Positions 1 through 8,908 of a DNA stretch of 64,000 nucleotides are shown piece by piece. This DNA is from Sphingomonas soli NBRC 100801 (GTDB taxonomy: Bacteria > Pseudomonadota > Alphaproteobacteria > Sphingomonadales > Sphingomonadaceae): contig NZ_BCTZ01000017.1 of NCBI RefSeq assembly GCF_001591025.1, forward strand, positions 1 through 64,000, in the 5' to 3' direction. The position numbers were made by a program, and so were the translations under genes. Positions within the stretch are counted from its first letter, which is position 1, and each line of letters starts with the position of its first letter. Below the pieces are notes generated by a model that worked only from the letters and a program-made list of their open reading frames with translations, did not search any database and was not told the origin of the DNA.

Positions 1-56
1 GGGGGGGGGGTAGCCTCCACCAGCGATACCGTCTCGCTTGGGGCGAATACCCCTCC

Positions 57-92
57 ACCAGCTTCGCTGGTCCCCCTCCCCCTCCGGGGGAG
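57..92. terminator. Two adjacent hairpins downstream of the 75-aa gene
   Basis: Two short stem-loops lie side by side: arms ACCAGC/GCTGGT at 57-71 with loop TTC, and CTCCCCC/GGGGGAG at 76-92 with loop TCC. They sit just past the stop of the minus-strand gene at 108. There is no clear T-run, so termination is an inference. The same hairpin style recurs in other intergenic gaps of the window, so this may be a dispersed palindromic element instead. Confidence 0.45.
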
Positions 93-107
93 GATTTGGA
101 AGTCGCG

Positions 108-335
108 CTATGCGCTGATGATCGGATGTTCGCCGCGGAGGCGATCGGCGAGGCGTTCGACGGCGGCGTTTTCGTAATGGTCGCCGTCGGGCGTGATCGA
201 CCAGTTGCAATGGGGATGGGTCTCGACGCTGTAGAGGCGAACCTCGCCCAGCACCGCGCGCCAATGGCGGCGGTTCTTGCCGAATTCGCGGATCAGCGAT
301 TTGACGAACAGATCGATCAGGTCGCGATCGGTCAT
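108..335 (-). CDS. Conserved small protein, coupled to mutS
   Basis: A 75-residue protein of unknown function. It starts with MTDRDLIDLFVKSL and holds a WRAVLGEVRLYSVETHPHCNW segment rich in aromatic residues, with no signal peptide or membrane segment. Its ATG overlaps the mutS stop by 4 bases (ATGA), so it is probably translated by coupling from the mutS message. I recognise no domain. The opposite-strand frame over the same bases looks like a shadow. The protein-like composition and the tight overlap support a real gene; a role in mismatch repair is suggested only by position. Confidence 0.7.
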   Translation of the reverse strand: MTDRDLIDLFVKSLIREFGKNRRHWRAVLGEVRLYSVETHPHCNWSITPDGDHYENAAVERLADRLRGEHPIISA

Positions 336-2935
336 GCTTCCGCCGCCAGCCCCTTGAGCCGGTAGAGCGCGTCGAGCGCCTCGCGGGGGGAAAGGGCGTC
401 GACGTCGATTGCGGCGAGTTCGGTGCGGAGCGTGTCGATCGCTTCCTCCTCGGCCTCGGCGGCGGCGGCGAAGAGGGGGAGATCGTCGAGCCCGGCTGCG
501 AGGCCACCCGTCTTGGCGCGGCCGGCCTCAAGCTTGTCGAGCACCGCCTTGGCGCGCTTGAGCGCGGCGGGGGGCATGCCGGCGAGGCGGGCGACGGCGA
601 TGCCGAAACTGCGATCGGCGGGGCCTTCGGCGACTTCGTGGAGCAGGACGAGATCGCCCTTATATTCGCGCGCGCGAACATGGTGGAGGGTTAGCGCGTC
701 GCAGCGTTCGGCGAGGCGGGTCAGCTCGTGATAATGCGTCGCGAAGAGGCAGCGGCAGCGATTATCCTCATGGATCGCCTCGACCACTGCCCAGGCGATG
801 GCGAGCCCGTCATAGGTGGAGGTGCCGCGCCCGACCTCGTCGAGGATGACGAAGCTGCGCGGAGTGGCCTGGGCGAGGATCGCGGCGGTCTCGACCATCT
901 CGACCATGAAGGTCGAGCGGCCGCGCGCGAGATTGTCCGACGCGCCGACGCGGCTGAACAGGCGATCGACGAGACCCAGCGTTGCGCGCGCGGCGGGGAC
1001 ATAGCTGCCCGCCTGGGCGAGTACGGCGATCAGCGCGTTCTGGCGCAGGAAGGTGGATTTGCCGCCCATGTTCGGGCCGGTGACGAGCCAGAGTCGCGAG
1101 CTTTCGGAGAGCGCGCAATCATTGGCGACGAAGCGCGCGCCCGAGCGGGCAAGCGCATCCTCGACCACCGGATGGCGACCGCCCTCGACTTCGAAACAGG
1201 CGTGATCGACGAGCGACGGGCGTGCCCAGCCGCCCTCGGCGGCGCGCTCGGCAAGTGCGGAGGACACGTCGATCCGGGCAAGCGCATCGGCGGTGGCGGC
1301 GATTTGCTCCCGATTGGCGAGCGCCTGCGCGGTCAGGTCTTCGAGATGCGCGGCTTCGGCGGCGAGCGCGTGGGCGCCGGCCTGCGTGACCTTGATCGCG
1401 ACTTCGTGGAGATCGGGGGCGTTGAAGCGGACGGCGCCGGCAAGCGTCTGGCGGTGGGTGAAGCCGCTGTCCGCCGCCATCAGCGGATCGGCACTCTTTG
1501 CAGCGACCTCGATATGATAGCCGAGCACGCCATTATGCTTGATCTTGAGGCCCGAAATGCCGGTGCGCTGGCGGTAATCGGCCTCCAGCGCAGCGATGGC
1601 GCGGCGGCCCCCTGCGCCCGCATCGCGCAGATCGTCGAGCGCGGCGTCATAGCCCTCGGCGATGTAGCCGCCCTTATCGGCGTCGATCGGCGGCTCGGGG
1701 ACGAGCGCGCGGGAGAGCAGATCGATCAGCGCGCCGTGCCCGCCCAGTTGCGGGACCAGTTCGCCGAGCAACGCCGGGCTGTCGCCGATCCGGCCTAGCC
1801 GTTCGCCCAGCCGCCATGCACCATCGAGCCCATCGCGGAGCTGGCCGAGATCGCGGGGTGATCCTCGCCCGGCGGCGAGGCGTCCGAGCGCACGGCCGAT
1901 ATCGGGGAGCGCGCGGAGATTGCCGCGCACCATGTCGCGCAGCCCGCCATCGTCGTGGAAGCGCTGGACCAGATCGAGCCGCGCATCGATGGCGGCGCGA
2001 TCCATCAGCGGCGCGGCGATATCCTGCCCGAGCAGGCGCGCGCCCGCGCCGGTGACCGTGCGATCGACCGCGTCGAGCAGGCTGCCCTTGCGCGCGCCCG
2101 AAGCGGTCTGGCACAGTTCGAGGCTTTCGCGCGTGGCCGCGTCGATCGCCATGGCGGCTTCGGTGCGGGTGACGCGCGGGGGGCGCAGGAATGGGAGCGA
2201 TCCCTTTGCCGTGTGATCGAGATAGGCGACGAGGCCGCCCGCCGCCGCCAGCGCGGCGCGCGAGAATTGACCGAAGCCATCGAGCGTCGCGACCTGGAAC
2301 AGGCGCTTGAGCCGCGCCTCGCCCTGGGCGCTGTCGAAATCCACGCGCGGGCGCAGCGCCGTTGCCAGCTGGGCGAAGTCGGAAGCTTCCGAGGCGATGA
2401 TCTCGGCAGGGGAAAGGCGAGCGAGCTCGGCATCGGCGCGGCTGGCATCGGTTTCGATGATTTGGAAGATGCCGGTGGAAATATCGGCGCAGGCGATGGC
2501 GACCTGGCCGCCCGCTTCGCCGATCGCGGCGCACCAGTTTGCCGCGCGGCTGTCGAGCAACGTCTCCTCGGTCAGCGTGCCGGCGGTGACGACGCGGACG
2601 ATGGCCCGGGCGACGAGCGCCTTCGATCCACCGCGCTTCTTCGCTTCCTCGGGCGTCTCGGTCTGGTTGGCGATGGCGACGCGGTGCCCCGCCTTGATCA
2701 GCCGGGCGAGATAGCCCTCCATCGCATGGACGGGCACGCCGCACATCGGGATGCGCTCACCCGCATGCTCGCCGCGCGCCGTCAGCGCGATATCGAGCGC
2801 GGCGCTGGCGATCTTCGCGTCCTCGAAGAACAGTTCGAAGAAATCGCCCATCCGGTAGAAGAGCAGGCAATCCTCGGCCTCGGCCTTGAGCGCCAGATAT
2901 TGGGCCATCATCGGGGTGGGGGTGGCGGAGGACAT
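332..2935 (-). CDS. mutS: DNA mismatch repair protein MutS
   Basis: MutS binds base mismatches and small loops and, with MutL, starts methyl- or nick-directed repair. The 867-aa length is usual for the family. The mismatch-reading motif GDFFELF lies near residue 31 (the Phe-x-Glu that stacks on the mismatch). The C-terminal ABC-type ATPase shows a Walker A loop TGPNMGGKSTFLRQ, a signature segment around FMVEMVETAAIL, a Walker B stretch FVILDEVGRGTSTYDG and the switch FATHYHELT. The start chosen gives MSSATPTPMMAQYLALK; an internal start at MMAQY is possible. The 75-aa gene follows with a 4-base overlap. No inactivating change is visible. Confidence 0.97.
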   Translation of the reverse strand: MSSATPTPMMAQYLALKAEAEDCLLFYRMGDFFELFFEDAKIASAALDIALTARGEHAGERIPMCGVPVHAMEGYLARLIKAGHRVAIANQTETPEEAKKRGGSKALVARAIVRVVTAGTLTEETLLDSRAANWCAAIGEAGGQVAIACADISTGIFQIIETDASRADAELARLSPAEIIASEASDFAQLATALRPRVDFDSAQGEARLKRLFQVATLDGFGQFSRAALAAAGGLVAYLDHTAKGSLPFLRPPRVTRTEAAMAIDAATRESLELCQTASGARKGSLLDAVDRTVTGAGARLLGQDIAAPLMDRAAIDARLDLVQRFHDDGGLRDMVRGNLRALPDIGRALGRLAAGRGSPRDLGQLRDGLDGAWRLGERLGRIGDSPALLGELVPQLGGHGALIDLLSRALVPEPPIDADKGGYIAEGYDAALDDLRDAGAGGRRAIAALEADYRQRTGISGLKIKHNGVLGYHIEVAAKSADPLMAADSGFTHRQTLAGAVRFNAPDLHEVAIKVTQAGAHALAAEAAHLEDLTAQALANREQIAATADALARIDVSSALAERAAEGGWARPSLVDHACFEVEGGRHPVVEDALARSGARFVANDCALSESSRLWLVTGPNMGGKSTFLRQNALIAVLAQAGSYVPAARATLGLVDRLFSRVGASDNLARGRSTFMVEMVETAAILAQATPRSFVILDEVGRGTSTYDGLAIAWAVVEAIHEDNRCRCLFATHYHELTRLAERCDALTLHHVRAREYKGDLVLLHEVAEGPADRSFGIAVARLAGMPPAALKRAKAVLDKLEAGRAKTGGLAAGLDDLPLFAAAAEAEEEAIDTLRTELAAIDVDALSPREALDALYRLKGLAAEA

Positions 2936-3013
2936 GCTGCCCTTCGCTAGCCAGCCGCGCCCGATATTCCAAGAGAGCGTGACAGCGTGGTTGTGGACCG
3001 ATAACGCCGAAGG

Positions 3014-4573
3014 ATGGACAGGCAGCCAGGCGCATCAGGCAGATCGGGTGGAGGCCCGTGGCTTTTGCGCTGGCCGGCGATCGCGCTGTTCGCCTGTGCC
3101 GCAGTGCTGCCGCTGCTCTTTACCGCGATCCCGCCGCTGATCGACGTGCCCGGCCATCTCGGCCGCTATGCGATCCAGGCGGCGGGGCCGGAGAGCCCGC
3201 TGCGCAGCTATTTCGATTTCCGCTGGGCGCTGTCGCTGAATCTGGGCGTGGATCTGGCGGTCGAGGCGCTGCGGCATGTATTCGGGCTGGCGGGGGCGCT
3301 GTGGGTGGTGGTCGCGGCGACGACGGCGCTGACCGTGCTGGGCCTGTTCCTGATCGCGCGGGCGGGCAATCCCCAGGGCGCCTATGCGCTGAGCTGGGCG
3401 CTGCCCTTCGTCCACGGATTCGCGTTCCGGCACGGGTTCGTCAATTTCTCACTGGGCATGGCATTGTCGCTGCTGGGATTTGCGGGGTGGCTGCATCTGG
3501 CCAAGCGGCAAAGGCTGCGCGCGGCGCTGATCCTGCCGTTCGCGCCCATGCTGCTGGTGGTGCATGCGGTGGGCGGCGGGCTGCTGATCGTGATGGCCGG
3601 CGGGCGCGAGGCCTGGCGGGCGTGGCGCGCGCGCGACTGGCGGCTGGCGCTGGCGGCATGGCCGCTTGCGCCCGCCATCGCCTTTGCCGCTGCGTTTCTG
3701 CTGTTTGGTAATGCGGGCGGCGGGGAGACGCGATGGGTGCTGGAGCGGAAGCTGGACGGGCTGATGATGCCCGTGCGCGACCAATATATCCTGCTCGATA
3801 TCGGCACGGTGCTGCTGACCATCGCGGTCTTGATGACCGGGTGGCGGGCAGGCGCGCGGATGCGCGAGCCGGGCGCGGTGATCGCGATGGCATTGCTCTT
3901 CATCGCCGCCCCGGCGCTGCTGTCTGGCGTCGCGCATGTCGATTCGCGACTGGTGCCCGTGCTGGCGATGCTCGCGCTCGCCTTGCTCGACTGGAGCATG
4001 GTGAGAGCCCGGCTGCGGCTGTGCGTGATGATCGCGGGGCTGGTGCTGTTCGCGGTGCGGCTGGCGGTCACGACCACGGCCTTTGTCGGCTATGGCGCGA
4101 GCTATGCCAGCGAGATGCGCGCGCTGGACCATATCGAGCGGGGAAGCCGGGTGCTGGCGCTGACCCAGGTCGAATGCGGGCTGGCGGGATGGCGCGAGGC
4201 GCGGCTGGACCATGTCTCCAACCTGGCGAGCGTCTATCGCGACGCCTGGGTCAATTCGCACTGGGCGGCGGCGGGCGTGCAATTGCTGGAGATACGCTAC
4301 CGCCCCTCAGCGGCTTATTATGCCGATCCGTCCGAGTTCGTGTGGCCCGATCGCTGCGTGGACAAGGCCAAGCCCTTTGAAGCGCGTTCGCGGCACATGC
4401 TGGCCGAGACGATGGCGCGGCTGCCGATCGATCGCGTCGACTATCTGTGGCTGATCGGCGCCCGCCTGCCCGCCGGTTTTGCCGATCCGCGCCTCGTTCC
4501 GATATGGTCGAACGGCGGCAGCACGCTATTTGCGGTGCGCGCGGCGGTTCCCAATCCGCCTTCGCGCCTCTAA
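3014..4573 (+). CDS. Polytopic membrane protein, unknown function
   Basis: A 519-aa protein with about ten hydrophobic segments, beginning with one at residues 18-42 (LLRWPAIALFACAAVLPLLF). A soluble C-terminal part of about 150 residues carries conserved-looking acidic and aromatic residues (DRVDYLWLIGARLP). An early loop reads PPLIDVPGHLGRY, placing an Asp and His just after the first segment, as in GT-C type glycosyltransferases and mannosyltransferase-like proteins. That resemblance is only topological and I do not assign an activity. It is divergent from mutS, and maeB follows 29 bases later. The ATG at 3014 has only a weak ribosome site, so the start is uncertain. Confidence 0.75.
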   Translation: MDRQPGASGRSGGGPWLLRWPAIALFACAAVLPLLFTAIPPLIDVPGHLGRYAIQAAGPESPLRSYFDFRWALSLNLGVDLAVEALRHVFGLAGALWVVVAATTALTVLGLFLIARAGNPQGAYALSWALPFVHGFAFRHGFVNFSLGMALSLLGFAGWLHLAKRQRLRAALILPFAPMLLVVHAVGGGLLIVMAGGREAWRAWRARDWRLALAAWPLAPAIAFAAAFLLFGNAGGGETRWVLERKLDGLMMPVRDQYILLDIGTVLLTIAVLMTGWRAGARMREPGAVIAMALLFIAAPALLSGVAHVDSRLVPVLAMLALALLDWSMVRARLRLCVMIAGLVLFAVRLAVTTTAFVGYGASYASEMRALDHIERGSRVLALTQVECGLAGWREARLDHVSNLASVYRDAWVNSHWAAAGVQLLEIRYRPSAAYYADPSEFVWPDRCVDKAKPFEARSRHMLAETMARLPIDRVDYLWLIGARLPAGFADPRLVPIWSNGGSTLFAVRAAVPNPPSRL

Positions 4574-4602
4574 GAGGCGCCAAAGACCCCAAGGAAGTTA
4601 GA

Positions 4603-6858
4603 ATGACCGAAGCGAGCAGCGTCCAGTTTTCCGAGCGCGAGGCGCTGCTCTATCACAGTGAGGGCCGCCCGGGGAAAATCGAGATCGTCGCGTCGACGCC
4701 GATGGCGACGCAGCGCGATCTGGCGCTGGCCTATTCGCCGGGCGTAGCCGTGCCGGTGCGCGCGATCGCCGAGGATCCGGCAACCGCTTATGATTACACG
4801 GCAAAGGGAAACCTTGTCGCCGTCATCTCAAATGGTACCGCTATCCTGGGGCTGGGCAATCTGGGCGCGCTGGCTTCCAAGCCTGTGATGGAAGGCAAGG
4901 CGGTGCTCTTCAAGCGCTTCGCCGATGTCGATTCGATCGATATCGAGCTGAAGACCGAGGATGTCGACCGGATCATCGACGCGATCGAGCTGATGGAGCC
5001 GAGCTTTGGCGGCATCAATCTGGAGGACATCAAGTCCCCCGAATGCTTCGTGATCGAGCAGACCCTGCGCGAACGCATGAACATCCCGGTGTTCCATGAC
5101 GACCAGCACGGCACCGCGATCATCGCTGCCGCGGGGCTGATCAACGCGCTGCACCTGACCGGGCGCGACATCAAGAATACCCAGGTGGTGATGAACGGCG
5201 CGGGCGCGGCGGCGATCGCCTGTGCCGAGCTGATCAAGGCGATGGGGCTGCCTTCGGGCAATCTGCTGATGCTCGATCGCACCGGCGTGATCTATCAGGG
5301 GCGCGAAGGCGTGAACCAGTGGCAATCGGCGCATGCCGTGGCCACCGAGCGCCGCACCCTGGCCGACGCGCTGAAGGGCGCGGACGTCTTCATGGGCCTG
5401 TCGGCGGCGGGCGCGCTGCCGGCCGAGCTGCTCAAGACCATGGCCGACAAGCCGATCATCTTCGCGATGGCCAATCCCGATCCCGAGATCACCCCGCCGG
5501 AAGCGCGCGCGGCGCGGCCCGATGCGATCATCGCCACGGGGCGTTCGGACTATCCGAACCAGGTCAACAACGTGCTGGGCTTCCCCTTCATCTTCCGCGG
5601 GGCGCTCGACGTGCGCGCGACGACGATCAACGACGAGATGAAGATCGCGGCGGCGACCGCGCTCGCCGAACTGGCGCGGCAGCAGGTGCCCGAAGAAGTG
5701 GCGGCGGCCTATGGCGTGAAGCATTCGTTCGGCCCCGAATATATCATTCCGGCGCCGTTCGACCCCCGGCTGATGGAGATCGTGCCCGCCGCCGTCGCCA
5801 AGGCGGCGATGGATTCGGGCGTGGCGACCAAGCCGATCACCGACTTTGCCGCGTATCGCCAGTCGCTGCGCGCACGGCTCAACCCGACCACCTCGGTGCT
5901 GAGCCTGGCCGATGAAGGCGCACGGGCGAACCCCAAGCGCGTGATCTTCGCCGAGGCCGAGGAAGAAGTGGTGCTGCGCGCGGCGATCGCCTTCAAGGCG
6001 GAGGGCTATGGCACGCCGGTGCTGGTGGGGCGCGAGAGCGTGCACGAAAAGCTGCGCGCGCTAGGCGCCAACCCAGACGATTTCGAGCTGCACAACAGCG
6101 TCAATTCGCCGCTCGTGCCCGAGATGGTCGATCTGCTCTACACGCGGCTGCAGCGCCGCGGCTATCTGCGCCGCGACGCCGAGCGCATGGTCAATCGCGA
6201 CCGCAACATCTTTGGCGGGCTGCTGCTCCAGATGGACAAGGCCGATGCGATGATCACCGGCGTGACGCGCACCTGGGCCGAATCGATGCGCCAGGTGAAG
6301 CGGGTGATCGATCCCCAGCAGGGGCAGACGCCGTTTGGCATGCACATCCTGGTCGGCCAGTCGCACACCGTGTTCATGGCGGATACCACCGTCAACGAGC
6401 GGCCCAGCGCCGACGAACTGGCGGACATTGCCGAGGGCGCAGCCCTGGTCGCGCGCCGCATGGGGCACGAGCCGCGCGTCGCGTTCCTGAGCTATTCCAA
6501 CTTCGGGAACCCCGAGGGGCGCTGGCTGGAAAACCTGCGCGGCGCGATCAAGGTGCTCGACGGGCGCGGGGTCGAGTTCGAATATGAAGGCGAGATGTCG
6601 CCCGACGTGGCGCTCAACCCCAAGCAGCTCGCCAATTATCCCTTCGCGCGGCTATCGGGTCCGGCAAACGTGCTGATCATGCCGGGCCTGCAATCGGCCA
6701 ACATCTCGGCGAAGCTGCTGCGCGAGCTGGGCGGCGATTCGATCATCGGCCCGATCCTTATGGGCATGGAGAAATCCGTGCAGATCGCGCCGATGACCGC
6801 AAGCGCAAGCGAGCTGGTGATGCTGGCGGTGCTCGCGGCGGGTGGGATCGCGCGCTGA
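4603..6858 (+). CDS. maeB: NADP-dependent malic enzyme with phosphotransacetylase-like domain
   Basis: Oxidative decarboxylation of malate to pyruvate, supplying NADPH and linking the TCA cycle to pyruvate. The 751-aa product has the two-part MaeB layout. Residues 1 to about 430 hold the malic enzyme, with SPGVAVP, the metal/substrate segment FHDDQHGTAIIAAAG and the nucleotide fold MNGAGAAAIACAEL. Residues about 440-751 hold a phosphotransacetylase-like domain, probably regulatory, with VGQSHTVFMADTTVNE. The start was set at ATG 4603 (MTEASSVQFSEREALLYH) after AAGGAAGTTAGA; an open frame extends upstream into the previous gene but has no family similarity. The convergent neighbour's stop codon lies one base past this stop. 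Confidence 0.96.
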   Translation: MTEASSVQFSEREALLYHSEGRPGKIEIVASTPMATQRDLALAYSPGVAVPVRAIAEDPATAYDYTAKGNLVAVISNGTAILGLGNLGALASKPVMEGKAVLFKRFADVDSIDIELKTEDVDRIIDAIELMEPSFGGINLEDIKSPECFVIEQTLRERMNIPVFHDDQHGTAIIAAAGLINALHLTGRDIKNTQVVMNGAGAAAIACAELIKAMGLPSGNLLMLDRTGVIYQGREGVNQWQSAHAVATERRTLADALKGADVFMGLSAAGALPAELLKTMADKPIIFAMANPDPEITPPEARAARPDAIIATGRSDYPNQVNNVLGFPFIFRGALDVRATTINDEMKIAAATALAELARQQVPEEVAAAYGVKHSFGPEYIIPAPFDPRLMEIVPAAVAKAAMDSGVATKPITDFAAYRQSLRARLNPTTSVLSLADEGARANPKRVIFAEAEEEVVLRAAIAFKAEGYGTPVLVGRESVHEKLRALGANPDDFELHNSVNSPLVPEMVDLLYTRLQRRGYLRRDAERMVNRDRNIFGGLLLQMDKADAMITGVTRTWAESMRQVKRVIDPQQGQTPFGMHILVGQSHTVFMADTTVNERPSADELADIAEGAALVARRMGHEPRVAFLSYSNFGNPEGRWLENLRGAIKVLDGRGVEFEYEGEMSPDVALNPKQLANYPFARLSGPANVLIMPGLQSANISAKLLRELGGDSIIGPILMGMEKSVQIAPMTASASELVMLAVLAAGGIAR

Positions 6859-6859
6859 T

Positions 6860-7882
6860 TTAGGCTGGCGGCGTCCCTTCATCCTCATCGGTGACGGGTA
6901 GCACGGCGGCAATGCGCCGCTGGTGCCGTTCGATCGCGATGAGGAGGAAGAAGAACATCAGCGCCAGGAAGCCGCCGAAGATGCGTAGCGCTGTGGCTAG
7001 ATCGACATGGCCCTGCACATTGCCGTCCATGATTTGCATCCGCTTCAGCTCTGCGTCGGCTGCGTTGCTGCGGCGGCGTTCTTCCAGCAGGGTGAAATAT
7101 CTGTCCTGCATCGCACGGAATATCTGTGAGTGTGATTGGGTGCCCTTGGGGAACTCCATTGCCGTGACGGTGTCTGTATAGGGGACCTCAACCGCCCGGT
7201 TTTCGGCGCATCCCATCGGCGAATAATACCAGCCTTCGCAAGCTGTGCTGTAGGTGTTCCAGCCGCGCCGATACTCGGTTCTCGTCCGGCGCACTTCGCG
7301 CTGCACTGCCACCTTTTTCGCGCTTCTATATCGCCGCAGCCGCTCGGCGGCTTTGGGCTCGCCCGAAGCCGTAGACATCGTGGCCAAGAGTGCCTCCAGA
7401 TCGCTTTGATCCTTTTCGAAGTCGAGTTCGCCACTGGTCACCGCCCGCAGACGCTGGGCCGACTTCACGAAGTTATCGTCGAATTCGTCGCTGCTGAGCG
7501 TCTTGTCCTCGGGTTGGCGGAAGGGCTCGAACTTCGTGCGAAACAGCGCATAATAGCGCTTAACGAAATCGGCGTAGTATTTTTGGCGCGCGGCATCCAC
7601 GGCGGGGGACCCATCGCCCTCTGCGGCTTTCGTACTAACGTCTTCCGCATCGACGATCTCGCTGGCCGTCACATTCGCAACTGCCTCCTTCACCGATGCA
7701 GGCGATTGAGCGATCCGGTATAATCCCGCTACCGCGAGATAGAATGTGTAGAGGATCAACAGCGTGGCGATGATCAGCACGGTCGCCCGCAGCACACGCA
7801 GATAGACCTCCTCGGCCCGATCAAAAAAATCGGCCATTCGACTGGCTACCGGCCGCGTCGCGGCCTGCGTCTCGCTTTCCAT
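6860..7882 (-). CDS. Two-TM protein with large central domain, unknown function
   Basis: About 340 residues with one membrane segment near the N-terminus (residues about 22-45, VLRATVLIIATLLILYTFYL) and one near the C-terminus (about 295-317, IFGGFLALMFFFLLIAI). Between them is a charged domain of about 250 residues. Two Cys (ACEGWYYSPMGCAENRAVEVPY) could form a disulfide if that domain is periplasmic. I recognise no family. The start is set at ATG 7882 (MESETQAATRPV); the frame runs upstream but the residues there are not protein-like. It is convergent with maeB, with a single base between the stop codons, and lies downstream of the SDR gene on the same strand. Confidence 0.7.
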   Translation of the reverse strand: MESETQAATRPVASRMADFFDRAEEVYLRVLRATVLIIATLLILYTFYLAVAGLYRIAQSPASVKEAVANVTASEIVDAEDVSTKAAEGDGSPAVDAARQKYYADFVKRYYALFRTKFEPFRQPEDKTLSSDEFDDNFVKSAQRLRAVTSGELDFEKDQSDLEALLATMSTASGEPKAAERLRRYRSAKKVAVQREVRRTRTEYRRGWNTYSTACEGWYYSPMGCAENRAVEVPYTDTVTAMEFPKGTQSHSQIFRAMQDRYFTLLEERRRSNAADAELKRMQIMDGNVQGHVDLATALRIFGGFLALMFFFLLIAIERHQRRIAAVLPVTDEDEGTPPA

Positions 7883-7972
7883 TGCATTGCCCCCAATCCC
7901 TTCGCTTAGCGTGGGGGAAAACCGGGGCGCGTCAACAGCGGAACCGGGAGACCGGCCGGATCGGACCAAATT

Positions 7973-8761
7973 CTACCCGTCGATGCTGCCGCTCAGGCTG
8001 GCGTTGACGATGCCGCCGTCGACGGTGAGGGTTTCGCCGACGACGTAATCGCCTGCGCGCGACGCCAGATAGATTGCGGCACCGGCCATGTCTTCATCGA
8101 CACCGATGCGGCCAGAGGGGATGCGCTTGGCGACGCCATCGGCATGATCGCGGGCGGCCTTGTTCATGTCGCTGGGGAAAGCGCCGGGGGCGAGCGAGGA
8201 GACGACGATGCGATCGCTGATGAGGCGCGCGGCGAGGCGACGGGTGAGGTGGATCAGCGCAGCCTTCGACGCCTGATAGCTATAGGTCTCCCACGGATTG
8301 ACGCGCTGGCCGTCGATCGAGGTGATGTTGATCACCTTGGCGGGCTGGGCCTCGCTGGCGGCGGCCTTGAGCAGGGCGTGGAGTGCCTGGGTGAGGAAGA
8401 AGGGCGACTTCACGTTGAGGTCCATCACCTTGTCCCAGCCGCTTTCCGGGAATTCGTCGAACGGCACGCCCCATGCCGCGCCGGCATTGTTGACGAGGAT
8501 GTCGAGCCTGGGTTCGCGCTCGGCAATGGCGGCGGCGAGCGCGCGGCAGCCTTCGACCGTCGAGACGTCCATGGGGAGCGAGATGCAATTTGGGCCGAGC
8601 GCTTCGGCGGTGGCGTTGCAGGCGTCGGCCTTGCGCGCCGAAATATAGACCTTGGCCCCCTGTTGGATGAAGCCGTCGGCAATCATCCGGCCGATCCCGC
8701 GCGACCCGCCGGTGACAAGCGCGACGCGACCGTCGAGGCGGAAGAGTTTGCTGGTGTCCAT
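7973..8761 (-). CDS. RhlG-like short-chain dehydrogenase/reductase
   Basis: A 262-aa NAD(P)-dependent oxidoreductase of the classical SDR family. The cofactor motif TGGSRGIG is near residue 17, with NNAGAAWG near residue 91. The active-site Ser is in ITSIDGQ and Tyr/Lys are in YSYQASKAAL, with the C-terminal VDGGIV segment. From memory the sequence runs parallel to Pseudomonas RhlG over its whole length (LVTGGSRGIG, ILVNNAG, LNVKSPFF, VINITS, LAPGAFPS), so a beta-ketoacyl or 3-hydroxyacyl substrate is plausible. The acyl-CoA dehydrogenase upstream on the same strand, separated by a hairpin-rich gap, fits fatty-acid related metabolism. The exact substrate is not determined. Confidence 0.88.
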   Translation of the reverse strand: MDTSKLFRLDGRVALVTGGSRGIGRMIADGFIQQGAKVYISARKADACNATAEALGPNCISLPMDVSTVEGCRALAAAIAEREPRLDILVNNAGAAWGVPFDEFPESGWDKVMDLNVKSPFFLTQALHALLKAAASEAQPAKVINITSIDGQRVNPWETYSYQASKAALIHLTRRLAARLISDRIVVSSLAPGAFPSDMNKAARDHADGVAKRIPSGRIGVDEDMAGAAIYLASRAGDYVVGETLTVDGGIVNASLSGSIDG

Positions 8762-8811
8762 GATGCTCTCCTAACTGCGCCCGAGCTGGCCGGGCGGTGA
8801 TCTGATCTCGT

Positions 8812-8900
8812 CTTCCCGGCGAAAGCCGGGATCTTGTGCCGCGTGCGCGACATAGACATTCAATCCCGCTTGAGATGCCAGCTTTCGCTGGCATGACGGG
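8812..8900. repeat. Intergenic double-hairpin element
   Basis: Two perfect stem-loops with GAAA/TTTC loops lie in the gap between the acyl-CoA dehydrogenase and SDR genes: CCCGGC/GCCGGG at 8815-8830 and TGCCAGC/GCTGGCA at 8876-8893. The same design (GC arms around a GAAA or TTTC loop, followed by GATGACG-like sequence) appears at 14931-14948 and 19419-19436. That points to a dispersed palindromic element of this genome and not to a gene-specific terminator. Confidence 0.6.
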
Positions 8901-8908
8901 CTTTGGCT

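Noticed and set aside
728-1798. 356-codon plus-strand open frame inside mutS
   Set aside because: It is antisense to a full-length MutS with all motifs; composition is rich in Arg, Gly and Ala, as expected for a high-GC shadow frame.
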